NCBI GenBank assembly: GCA_900543885.1
Contig: UQTA01000013.1
Span: 1-57,990 of the forward strand
Origin: an uncultured Clostridium sp.
Lineage (GTDB): Bacteria > Bacillota > Clostridia > Lachnospirales > Lachnospiraceae
DNA: 57,990 nucleotides
Direction: 5' to 3'
In this document: positions 45,829-53,549 of the stretch, piece by piece
Layout of the letters: each line of letters begins with the position of its first letter
Numbering within the stretch: position 1 is the stretch's first letter
The notes under the pieces: generated by a model
Databases searched by the model: none
Told to the model about the DNA's origin: nothing
What the model saw: the letters and a program-made list of their open reading frames with translations, nothing else
Translations under genes and position numbers: made by a program

Positions 45829-47658
45829 TTATTCTACTGTAACAGATTTAGCCAGGTTTCTTGGCTGGTCTACATCCAGATTCTTTCCAACAGACGCATA
45901 ATATGCGATCAACTGTAAGATAGCTGCAATTGGAAATACAGTAAAACTGTCTGCAATATCCGGAATACGGATCTGTACATCCGCAATATCGTCCTCAATC
46001 ACTGCAGATTCCTTTACAAGAAGGATCACAAAGGCACCTCTTGCCTTTACTTCACGTACATTGGAAATCGTCTTTGCAAAAATATGTTCCTGGGTAGCAA
46101 TAGCGATCACCGGTACCTGTTCGGAGATCAGGGCGATGGTTCCGTGCTTTAATTCACCAGCTGCATAAGCCTCTGCGTGAATGTAAGAGATTTCTTTTAA
46201 CTTTAACGCTCCCTCTAAAGAAAAAGCATAATCCAGACCTCTTCCTATAAAGAAAGCATCATTCTTAGAAATGATATGATTTACAATGTTCTTAATTTCA
46301 TCTCTGCGGCCGATCATGGTCTCCATGGCCGGAATAGCATCTAATAATTCCTTCATAAAATTCTCTGCCTGTGCAGGGCTGTATACACCTCGTACAAGGG
46401 CCATACGGCAATAGATCAGGTACAGAGCAGCCAACTGTACAGAGTAGGCCTTAGTGCTTGCTACAGCGATCTCAGGGCCTGCATGGGTGTAAAGAACATA
46501 GTCGCTTTCTCTTGCAATGGTAGATCCTTTTACATTGACAACAGCCAGTACCGGCGCATGATAAGACTGAGCCAGGCGCATAGCAGCCAAAGTATCAATA
46601 GTTTCACCAGACTGGGAGATCACGATTACCAGTGTTTTTTCGTCAATAAGAGGTGTTTCATAACGGAACTCAGAAGCAATGGAAACTGTGACCGGAATAC
46701 GGATTCCCGGCTCGATGAGTGCTCTTGCAACCATTCCTGCATGCATGGCAGTTCCACAGGCGATCACGTGGATACGGCTGCAGTCTTTTAAAATAGAGTC
46801 CGGGATCCCATCATCTGTCAGATCAGGCAGTCCCTTGCTTAAACGAGGAAGGATCGTATTTTTTAATGCATCTGGCTGTTCATGGATCTCTTTTAACATA
46901 AAGTGTGGGAAACCATTTTTCATAGCTGCATCCACATTCCAGTTTACTTCCATCATATCCGGTTCAACGCGGTTTAAATCCATATCATAAACACGTACTT
47001 TATAAGGTGTCAAACGAACGATCATTCCCTCTGGAACAACGAAATATTCTTTCGTATAAGCGATCAGGGCAGTAAGATCCGATGCGATCATAGCTCCTGA
47101 GTGTGTATACGCCGCTACAAGAGGACTTACATTGCGCACCGCATAAATTTCACCAGGATGATCCTCAAACATGATGCAGAAGCCATAGGAGCCCTGAAGT
47201 TCCTTCACAAAATGACGAATGGACAGAAGAGGATCGTGATCCATACGCTCATACAGCGCATTTAATACACCGGCAGCCACCTCGCTGTCTGTTTGTGAAA
47301 CCAGCTGACCTTCCAAAGAATATTCCTCTGTAAGCTGATGATAATTTTCAATAATACCATTGTGGATCAGCGTAACCAGTCCCTGACGGTGAGGATGGGC
47401 ATTTTCCTTTGTAACACCGCCGTGAGTTGCCCAGCGGGTATGACCGATACCGCAGTGAGAAGAGCAGTCGCTTTCCTGCTTTACAAGTTCTTTTAAAGCA
47501 GCAACTTTTCCCACTGTCTTAATCAGATGTACCTTTGAATCAGTTCCAAAATAAGCGATACCGGCGCTGTCATAACCTCTGTATTCCAGACCTGCCAGTC
47601 CATTTAAAAGTATATTTTCCGCCTCAAGAGGTCCTGTATATCCAATAATTCCGCACAT
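45829..47658 (-). CDS. glmS: Glutamine-fructose-6-phosphate aminotransferase
   Basis: GlmS makes glucosamine-6-phosphate from fructose-6-phosphate and glutamine, feeding peptidoglycan synthesis. The 609-residue protein begins MCGIIGYTG with the catalytic Cys after Met. The glutaminase domain spans residues 1-220 (ending near YTKEYF), and two SIS sugar-isomerase domains follow (SQSGETIDTLAA near 350; RGLDYAFSLEGALKLKE near 470). It ends with the conserved LAKSVTVE. It is the only minus-strand gene in the central part. A glmS ribozyme lies in its long leader, which also carries a repeat element. Confidence 0.98.
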   Translation of the reverse strand: MCGIIGYTGPLEAENILLNGLAGLEYRGYDSAGIAYFGTDSKVHLIKTVGKVAALKELVKQESDCSSHCGIGHTRWATHGGVTKENAHPHRQGLVTLIHNGIIENYHQLTEEYSLEGQLVSQTDSEVAAGVLNALYERMDHDPLLSIRHFVKELQGSYGFCIMFEDHPGEIYAVRNVSPLVAAYTHSGAMIASDLTALIAYTKEYFVVPEGMIVRLTPYKVRVYDMDLNRVEPDMMEVNWNVDAAMKNGFPHFMLKEIHEQPDALKNTILPRLSKGLPDLTDDGIPDSILKDCSRIHVIACGTAMHAGMVARALIEPGIRIPVTVSIASEFRYETPLIDEKTLVIVISQSGETIDTLAAMRLAQSYHAPVLAVVNVKGSTIARESDYVLYTHAGPEIAVASTKAYSVQLAALYLIYCRMALVRGVYSPAQAENFMKELLDAIPAMETMIGRRDEIKNIVNHIISKNDAFFIGRGLDYAFSLEGALKLKEISYIHAEAYAAGELKHGTIALISEQVPVIAIATQEHIFAKTISNVREVKARGAFVILLVKESAVIEDDIADVQIRIPDIADSFTVFPIAAILQLIAYYASVGKNLDVDQPRNLAKSVTVE

Positions 47659-47702
47659 AAATAAACTTCCTTTCCCAAACCAGCTATTACATAAGCAAAA
47701 AT

Positions 47703-47895
47703 GTTACAGTTCAGCCTTGCATCTTCTTGCCCGCTTACAGCGGACAAGAAGCTTTGAATATCTTCTGAATGGGTACACAAAGAAAAGGGGCAGAATCCCC
47801 CAATAATAAATCGCTGGCTGTTTCCATTTCTGACTTTTTTAATTCTTTTTTTGATTCTTTCTTTTAGATTTTTCTTCTCTAATCTGAACTGTAAC
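47703..47895. repeat. MITE-like element, copy 3, in the glmS leader
   Basis: The left terminus at 47703 is perfect, and the first 50 bp match copy 1, including the CTTCTTG...CAAGAAG hairpin. The middle and right parts differ (a C/A-rich insert and TTTTAGATTTTTC), and the right end TCTGAACTGTAAC keeps only the outer terminus. No target duplication is seen. It lies between the glmS ribozyme and the glmS start, within the transcript. Confidence 0.75.
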
Positions 47896-47914
47896 GAATT
47901 TTTTCAATTTTCTG

Positions 47915-48101
47915 ATCTGTCCGGTTTATATCAGCTTTGTTTTGCGGTTACCCGCATATTTTACTGACATAAAACACGCCCGGACTGCATGGGAGAGCAC
48001 CCGCCGAATAATTCGATTCTCTCTCCACCTCGTTAACCTGTTCCAGCAGCAACGAAGATATTCCCGTTCCTGTTCACGACCCGGCCCAGGTGCATGGCGC
48101 T
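47915..48101 (-). ncRNA. glmS ribozyme
   Basis: On the minus strand the sequence reads TATA|GCGCC at the cleavage site (between 48101 and 48100). Downstream are the conserved GTTAACGAGG, TCGGCGGGTGC with the pairing partner GGAGAG...CTCTCCC, and GTCCGGG. These match the glmS ribozyme core (P1, P2.1, P2.2, P3) in order. The metabolite glucosamine-6-phosphate acts as cofactor for self-cleavage, lowering glmS mRNA when the product is plentiful. The 3' boundary (about 47915) is approximate. Confidence 0.9.
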
Positions 48102-48148
48102 ATAGCTTTACTATTTCTATCTGTTTCCTCCTAAAACAAATCCCGTTT

Positions 48149-48178
48149 ATTATATCTCATATCTATAATATGCGTCAA
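48149..48178 (-). promoter_or_regulatory. glmS promoter
   Basis: On the minus strand, TTGACG (48178-48173), an 18-bp spacer and TATAAT (48154-48149) form a good sigma-A promoter. Transcription would start near 48142, about 40 nt before the ribozyme cleavage site. An AGGAGG-like sequence at 48131-48122 lies between start and ribozyme but has no start codon at a usable distance. Confidence 0.75.
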
Positions 48179-48293
48179 CTCTTAATTTGGCAACAGCAGC
48201 TAAAGCCAGCCTTGCGAAAATTTTGCTGCCATTTTGCGGTTATTGCTTAATGTTTCTGTAAGACTTTCACACTGTATTTTAAGAAAACGGTAT

Positions 48294-48500
48294 GCTATAA
48301 TGTGATGAGCGCAGAGAAAAACAAGCGGCTGCGCAGCAGACATTTATTTTTCGCAAGCTCATCAACGAAGGTTTCGCCTGCGGCAGCAGGCAGATAAGCG
48401 CGTCAGTGCGGGAAACCTGAGTGCTTTTAATCCCAGAGAAAAACAAGCGGCTGCGCAGCAGGCTTTGTAATAATTTAAAATGAAAATATGAGGTAATATC
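48294..48500 (+). promoter_or_regulatory. LCP gene promoter and repeated leader
   Basis: TGCTATAAT at 48293-48301 is an extended -10 box, with no good -35 match. The leader of about 190 nt contains a perfect 28-bp direct repeat at 48312-48339 and 48434-48461, each holding the palindrome GCTGCGCAGC. Between them is a self-complementary segment GCCTGCGGCAGCAGGC and GGTTTC...GGAAACC. The RNA should be highly structured. No matching riboswitch class was recognised. Confidence 0.55.
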
Positions 48501-50312
48501 ATGCGTTTACATGAAAATGAAAACAACGAAGTGGACGAACTGCAGCGACTGCGGGCCCGCCGGCAAGGAACAAGCCGCAGCAGGCGATCTGCTTCCAGCC
48601 TTTCAAAAACTACATCTTCAAGAACCGAATTTAAAACCGTACCAAAACAGGCTAAAGCCATAGATCATACATATGATGAGGACTATTATGAGGAAGAAGA
48701 TTACGACTACGATGATTATAGAGAAGAGTCTGTTCGCAGCGGTTTAGAAGTCCCTTTTGAAAACGAAAACCGCAGCAGGGTCATTTCTGCAGGCTCTTAT
48801 CAATCAAGGCAGAAAAACACCGCTGACAGCAAAAATCCAAGGGCATCTACGTCTAAACGCAAAACATCCCAAATCCCTGCAGACAAAGGTGAGAATAGCT
48901 TCGGCGGTTACAGTTCCAAAAACTCCAGTCATTCCAGAAAGCCTTACAGAAAACGCAAAAAACCAAAATGGCCAGCCATTCTTCTTTGCCTGCTTGCAGT
49001 CATCTGTGTTTATGGAGGATGGACATTTCTTCACAGAGCCACCGGCTATTGGAATATTGCAGTCTTTGGTGTAGACAGCCGTGACGGAAATACAAAAAAT
49101 GCACTGGCTGATGTCCAGGTGATCTGCAGCATTAATCAGGAAACCGGCGATATAAAACTGGTAAGTGTTTACCGTGATACCTATTTAAAAATAGATTCCA
49201 AGGGAACCTACCATAAGATCAACGAAGCTTATTTTAAAGGCGGTCACAAACAGGCTGTATCTGCCTTAGAAGAAAATCTGGACCTGAAGATCAATGACTA
49301 TGCAACTTTTAACTGGAAAGCAGTGGCACAGGCTATTAATGTTTTAGGCGGTATAGATATTGATATTACACAACCAGAATTTAAATATATCAATGCCTTT
49401 ATTACAGAAACCGTTAATTCCACCGGTATTGGTTCCACACAGCTGACAAGTGCCGGTCCGAATCATTTAGACGGCGTACAGGCAGTAGCTTATTGCAGGC
49501 TGCGTCTAATGGATACTGATTTTCAGCGTACTGAACGTCAGAGAAAAGTTATTTCACTGGCTCTTGAAAAAGCAAAACAGGCAGATCTGGCTACCCGTAC
49601 CAATCTGGTAAAAGCAATCCTGCCGCAGATTTCCACCAGTGTGGGAATTGATGATGTTTTACCTCTGGCAAAGAATATAAGCAAATATCATATTGGAGAG
49701 ACTTCTGGTTTCCCATTTGCCCAGAAAACAAAGAAAATGGGGAAAATGGACTGTGTTATTCCTGTTACACTGGAAAGCAACGTAGTTACACTTCACCAGT
49801 TCCTCTACGGTGAGGATGCATTATATAGTCCTTCATCCGCTGTAAAGAAAATCAGTGACCATATTGCAGAAGAGTCCGGTTTCTACGAAGGCGGAAAAGC
49901 TGCACCTACTTCCTCTGGATCTGGAAAATCAGACAGTAAAAATCAGTCATCTGGAAACAGTAAAAATAATACTCCGGCACCGGCTCAGACTGCAGCAGAA
50001 ACCACAGCAGCAGAAAGTTTTGATGCAGAGGAAATTACCGACAAGACCAGCGAAGCAAACAACGAAACAGAAGCAGAAGAGAGCACAGCTGCTGTCATTG
50101 AAAAACTGGAGGAATCAAAAACAGAAAAAGAAACTTCCAACGCTTCAGAAGGCGGTCCTGGTACAGTAAAGCCAAAAGAAACAGAAAAAGCCCAGGAAAC
50201 GACAGCCGATAATTCTTCTAAGGGCCCCGGTGTTCAGGAAACTTCCGACAGTTCCAACAGCAAACCTGATGAAATGCCGGGAAACGCTGAACCGATTGGC
50301 CCTGGTGTATAA
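48501..50312 (+). CDS. LytR-CpsA-Psr family glycopolymer ligase
   Basis: LCP enzymes attach teichoic acid-like or capsular polymers to peptidoglycan outside the membrane. The 603-residue protein has a long charged cytoplasmic region (1-150, rich in Tyr/Asp/Glu and basic repeats). One transmembrane helix follows (about 155-174, WPAILLCLLAVICVYGGW). The LCP domain runs from about 180 to 430, with NIAVFGVDSRDGNTKNALADV and RLRLMDTDFQRTERQRKVI. The C-terminal tail of about 170 residues is Ser/Thr/Glu-rich and probably unfolded. GAGGT precedes the ATG. Confidence 0.92.
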   Translation: MRLHENENNEVDELQRLRARRQGTSRSRRSASSLSKTTSSRTEFKTVPKQAKAIDHTYDEDYYEEEDYDYDDYREESVRSGLEVPFENENRSRVISAGSYQSRQKNTADSKNPRASTSKRKTSQIPADKGENSFGGYSSKNSSHSRKPYRKRKKPKWPAILLCLLAVICVYGGWTFLHRATGYWNIAVFGVDSRDGNTKNALADVQVICSINQETGDIKLVSVYRDTYLKIDSKGTYHKINEAYFKGGHKQAVSALEENLDLKINDYATFNWKAVAQAINVLGGIDIDITQPEFKYINAFITETVNSTGIGSTQLTSAGPNHLDGVQAVAYCRLRLMDTDFQRTERQRKVISLALEKAKQADLATRTNLVKAILPQISTSVGIDDVLPLAKNISKYHIGETSGFPFAQKTKKMGKMDCVIPVTLESNVVTLHQFLYGEDALYSPSSAVKKISDHIAEESGFYEGGKAAPTSSGSGKSDSKNQSSGNSKNNTPAPAQTAAETTAAESFDAEEITDKTSEANNETEAEESTAAVIEKLEESKTEKETSNASEGGPGTVKPKETEKAQETTADNSSKGPGVQETSDSSNSKPDEMPGNAEPIGPGV

Positions 50313-50415
50313 TTCCAATATTGTATTTGCCAAAGGTCTATGTTAAAATATTTTAAAACGATAAATAGATAACAATCTTTAAAAATAACATTTTTGCGAA
50401 AGAAGAGATGCCATT

Positions 50416-50673
50416 ATGATAAGCTGCCGTTACGTTATTTCCACAAATCATGGACTTCATGCAGCCAATGCCATGAGCTTAAGCCGTGCCGCTTCAGAGT
50501 ACCAATGCAAGATCACACTGGAAAGTTCTAAGGGAACAGCTGACTGTAAAAATGTCCTTTCACTGATGAGTCTTGGTGCTAAACAGGGCGATTCCCTGGT
50601 GCTGACTGCAGATGGTCCTGATGAAAAACAGGCTATGGGATATTTAAGCGGGATTTTACGGACGATTTTGTAA
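50416..50673 (+). CDS. HPr-like phosphocarrier protein, divergent
   Basis: The 85-residue protein fits the HPr fold end to end. The active-site segment reads NHGLHAANA: His-15 is kept, but the usual Arg-17 and Pro-18 are Ala and Asn. The regulatory Ser-46 region reads CKNVLSLMSLG, with Asn at the Ser position. It could accept phosphate from enzyme I poorly or not at all, and should not be a target of HPr kinase. ptsI and other PTS genes are not near, so it is probably a paralogue with another role. A terminator lies at 50770. Confidence 0.88.
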   Translation: MISCRYVISTNHGLHAANAMSLSRAASEYQCKITLESSKGTADCKNVLSLMSLGAKQGDSLVLTADGPDEKQAMGYLSGILRTIL

Positions 50674-50769
50674 TATCAAAGACTTAATTCGCAATCCGCA
50701 TAAAGACTTACGTAATTTGGTTAAATAATAATATTAAAAATTCAAAGAATGGATTAATAAGATCGATCT

Positions 50770-50804
50770 ATTAAAAGCCCTGGACTAAAACTGGGGCTTT
50801 TAAT
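50770..50804 (+). terminator. Terminator-like hairpin after the HPr gene
   Basis: Arms ATTAAAAGCCC (50770-50780) and GGGCTTTTAAT (50794-50804) are perfect, with T-rich sequence within the second arm. It ends the HPr transcript, about 97 bp past the stop. Similar palindromic arms work in both directions. Confidence 0.6.
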
Positions 50805-50888
50805 CAATTTTGGAACAGATGCCAGGATCTAAGAGTGGTTGCTTTACAACAATGGAAGCAGGTAACTTCCTTGATTAAATATTTTTAC

Positions 50889-50915
50889 GGTTAACATAAA
50901 TATTTTATGTTAACC
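50889..50915. repeat. 27-bp perfect palindrome, Xer/dif-like (11-5-11)
   Basis: GGTTAACATAA, a 5-bp centre ATATT, and TTATGTTAACC form two perfect 11-bp arms. The right arm resembles the XerD-binding arm of bacterial dif sites (TTATGTTAA core). It lies about 1 kb before a tyrosine recombinase gene. Classical dif has a 6-bp centre, so a plain operator or terminator is also possible. Confidence 0.5.
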
Positions 50916-50959
50916 TATATGCATTGTTAAACGTGATGCCCGTACGGAGAGTGATTCGC

Positions 50960-50993
50960 AACTATTCGCGAAAGAATAGTTTAACGAATAGTT
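50960..50993. repeat. Cluster of small inverted repeats
   Basis: AACTATTCG (50960-50968) is repeated inverted as CGAATAGTT (50985-50993), and ACTATTC...GAATAGT (50961-50980) forms an overlapping smaller palindrome. The set could fold in alternative ways. Function unknown. Confidence 0.45.
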
Positions 50994-51137
50994 AGTGCAC
51001 TTTTCAACGATTCCAAACTATATATCTAAAAACGAATCTTCAAATCCTCATTTATTCCATTTTTTTGATTTTATTAAATTCTTTTTTAATCTATAATTAA
51101 AAGCAAATAATTTATTTTAGAAAGGATCTTCTCTCAA

Positions 51138-51863
51138 ATGAAACTCCAACGTCTCCTAAGCCTTCTTCGTCAGGCTATTGACCAATATCAGATGATTGAA
51201 AGCGGCGATCATATTGCCATTGGTATTTCTGGCGGTAAGGACAGTCTCACTTTGCTTTATGGCCTGTCACAGCTCCAAAAATTTTATCCCAAACCTTTCA
51301 CCTTATCTGCCATTACTGTAGACATGGGCCTTGATACCATGAATTTAGATCCTATAAAAGCCCTGTGCGCGGATTTTCATGTTCCCTATGAGATTATCTC
51401 CACTGAAATCGGAAAAATCCTTTTTGAAGCCCGAAAAGAGTCAAATCCCTGTGCCCTTTGTGCCAAAATGAGAAAAGGCGCTTTAAACCAGAAAGCACTG
51501 GAACTGGGCTGCAATAAAATTGCTTATGCTCACCATAAGGATGATTTGATTGAAACTGCAATCATGTCACTTTTATATGAAGGCCGTTTTTACGCATTTC
51601 CACCGGTTACGCATCTGGATCGTACCGATTTAACTGTTATACGGCCTTTAATGCTTGTTTCAGAAGCTGATGTAAAAGGATTTAGGAATAAATACCAGCT
51701 TCCTGTCTGTAAAAATCCATGTCCTATGGATGGACATACCCACAGGGAATATGTTAAAAATCTGATCCGAACCTTAAATATGGACAGTCCTGGTGTCCGT
51801 GAACGGTTATTTCACGCAGTGATCAACGGAAATTTTGAGGACTGGCCCAAACTTTCCAATTAA
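51138..51863 (+). CDS. TtcA-like PP-loop tRNA-modifying ATPase
   Basis: The 241-residue protein has the PP-loop ISGGKDSLTLLYGL near residue 30 and the CxxC pair NPCALCAKMRKG near residue 110. A later His-rich DGHTHREYVKN is also present. It resembles TtcA, which makes 2-thiocytidine in tRNA, but is shorter than the E. coli enzyme. The exact tRNA target is inferred from family. AGAAAGGA precedes the ATG. The recombinase gene follows 54 bp later. Confidence 0.85.
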   Translation: MKLQRLLSLLRQAIDQYQMIESGDHIAIGISGGKDSLTLLYGLSQLQKFYPKPFTLSAITVDMGLDTMNLDPIKALCADFHVPYEIISTEIGKILFEARKESNPCALCAKMRKGALNQKALELGCNKIAYAHHKDDLIETAIMSLLYEGRFYAFPPVTHLDRTDLTVIRPLMLVSEADVKGFRNKYQLPVCKNPCPMDGHTHREYVKNLIRTLNMDSPGVRERLFHAVINGNFEDWPKLSN

Positions 51864-51917
51864 CTACCATATAACGAATGTGTAATAATAAATTTTATAA
51901 ACGAGGCATACAAAATC

Positions 51918-52976
51918 ATGGCAACAACTTTACCTTACTACGAACAGAAAGATATTGAAAATATTAAAAAACTTCGGGAAATGATGAAGACTCTCCCACC
52001 CTTCTGCACTGAATTTTTCCGCGGGATTGAACCACGCACTTCTACCAGAACCCGTATTGCTTACGCATACGATCTTTCTGTTTTTTTTGATTTCTTAAAA
52101 AAAGAAAATCCAGTATTTTCCAAGATGGACCGGATGGATTTTACACTGGATGATTTAGACCAGATCACAGTTACCGATCTGGAAGAATATATGGAATACT
52201 TAAAGTATCGTTTTAATGAACATAATCAGGAAATTGTAAACAAAGAACGAGGGATCATGCGTAAAATTTCTTCCCTGAAAAGCTTTTACAATTACTTCTT
52301 CCGCACAGAAAAGCTGAAAACCAATCCTGCTGCCCTTGTCCAGCTCCCAAAGCTGCATGAGAAGGAAATCATCCGCCTTGACGTTGATGAGGTTGCTCTT
52401 CTTCTGGACGCAGTGGAACAGGGAGAAGGTTTGACAGATAAACAGAAAGCATTTCACAACCGGACAAAACTCCGTGACCTGGCTCTTCTCACCTTGCTGC
52501 TTGGAACCGGTATCCGTGTTTCCGAATGTGTCGGGTTAGATATAAACGATATTGATTTTAAAAATGGAGGTATCCATATCCACCGAAAAGGCGGAAAAGA
52601 AGTTACTGTTTATTTCGGTACTGAAGTAGAAACTGCACTGCAGGACTATCTGGATGAACGAAATGATGTGATTCCCGAAGAAGGCAGTGAAAATGCTCTC
52701 TTCCTCTCTCTTCAGAGGAAGCGTATGAATGTGCGCAGTGTGGAAAATCTGGTTAAAAAATATGCCAAAATCGTTACACCCTTAAAAAAGATCACTCCGC
52801 ACAAACTTCGCAGTACTTATGGTACGAATCTTTACCGCGAAACCGGTGATATTTATCTGGTGGCTGATGTTCTGGGACATTCCGATGTGAATACAACCAA
52901 AAAGCACTATGCTGCTCTCGAAGATGAACGCAGACGCAGCGCGCGTAATGCGGTCAAACTAAGAGAGCAGGATTGA
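51918..52976 (+). CDS. Tyrosine recombinase, XerC/XerD-like
   Basis: The 352-residue protein has an N-terminal SAM-like core-binding domain and a C-terminal catalytic domain. The tetrad is visible: Arg in GTGIRVSEC near 199, HKLR near 295, then LGHSDVNTTKKHYA with the second His and nucleophilic Tyr331. Length and lack of nearby phage genes suggest a housekeeping Xer rather than a phage integrase. Whether it acts at the palindrome at 50889 is unknown. The ribosome site (ACGAGG) is weak. Confidence 0.9.
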   Translation: MATTLPYYEQKDIENIKKLREMMKTLPPFCTEFFRGIEPRTSTRTRIAYAYDLSVFFDFLKKENPVFSKMDRMDFTLDDLDQITVTDLEEYMEYLKYRFNEHNQEIVNKERGIMRKISSLKSFYNYFFRTEKLKTNPAALVQLPKLHEKEIIRLDVDEVALLLDAVEQGEGLTDKQKAFHNRTKLRDLALLTLLLGTGIRVSECVGLDINDIDFKNGGIHIHRKGGKEVTVYFGTEVETALQDYLDERNDVIPEEGSENALFLSLQRKRMNVRSVENLVKKYAKIVTPLKKITPHKLRSTYGTNLYRETGDIYLVADVLGHSDVNTTKKHYAALEDERRRSARNAVKLREQD

Positions 52977-53032
52977 AAATGTGTTATCTCAGACACCCCA
53001 GTCCAAGAAGAATAAAGGAGAACAAACAAATC

Positions 53033-53296
53033 TTATACTTCTGGCTTTAATGGCCCGTAATAATAGCTAGATGTTGCCCCGCCATCAATAAGGAAAGTAG
53101 ATCCCGTAATAAATGCTCCTCTGCCGCTCATTAACAGCTCTGCCACATTAGCAACCTCATCTGCTGTTCCCGGTCTTCCAGCAGGGCATTTTGCAAACAT
53201 ATTTTTGTAAAAATCTCCCCGTGGTCCATTAAATTCATCAATGGCCAGCGGTGTCACAATAATTCCAGGTGCAATCGCGTTAATTCTTGTGATCAT
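53033..53296 (-). pseudogene. SDR-family oxidoreductase, C-terminal remnant
   Basis: About 85 codons of a short-chain dehydrogenase are left: RINAIAPGIIVTPL, GRPGTADEVANVAELLMS and FITGSTFLIDGG, the normal C-terminal third. The Rossmann nucleotide fold and the YxxxK active site are gone. The open frame continues to 53356, but that part does not look like SDR sequence. The remnant ends against a fragment of another gene. Confidence 0.72.
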
Positions 53297-53300
53297 CAGC

Positions 53301-53402
53301 GATATGGAACAAATGAAACGGGAGACAAAAAGAATTGCTGACCAGGATAATGCCACACTCAGAATTGGCTATTATAAAGGTTATCTTAAAACAATGTTTT
53401 AA
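53301..53402 (+). pseudogene. Possible LysR-family regulator fragment
   Basis: On the plus strand this reads DMEQMKRETKRIADQD followed by NATLRIGYYKGY and a stop at 53400-53402. It resembles the linker and start of the effector domain of LysR-type regulators (LRIGYL). The rest is absent. It directly abuts the divergent SDR remnant, so the pair probably arose from a deletion or rearrangement joining two former genes. Confidence 0.4.
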
Positions 53403-53465
53403 TGCAAAAGTGTAGTAAAGAATCACGATTCCCCATAGATTTCAGGATACTATCGGAATAAAAAA

Positions 53466-53504
53466 GATATTCCACAGATCACTTTTCAATGATCTGGGAA
53501 TACC
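53466..53504. terminator. Terminator of the DUF819 gene
   Basis: GATATTCCACAGATC and GATCTGGGAATACC form a strong imperfect stem, with a T-run on each side in its own direction. It lies 46 bp beyond the minus-strand stop at 53550. Confidence 0.8.
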
Positions 53505-53549
53505 TTTTTGCTGTATACGGTTAATATCTGTTTTATGGATCAGATGTCA

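Larger units (their letters stand above)
50674..51137. other. 464-bp intergenic region with palindromes
   Basis: No gene is seen between the HPr-like gene and the TtcA-like gene. The AT-rich stretch holds a terminator hairpin (50770), a perfect 27-bp palindrome (50889) and a cluster of small inverted repeats (50960), all listed separately. The final 130 bp are very AT-rich, with TATAAT near 51100 as a possible -10 box for the next gene. Confidence 0.5.

Noticed and set aside
45829..47703. glmS carried as cargo between two MITE termini
   Set aside because: The two termini face the wrong way for a composite element, and the glmS gene is an essential core gene.
47942..48250. 102-codon open frame on the plus strand before the LCP gene
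   Set aside because: It runs antisense through the glmS ribozyme and glmS promoter and has no ribosome site or family resemblance.
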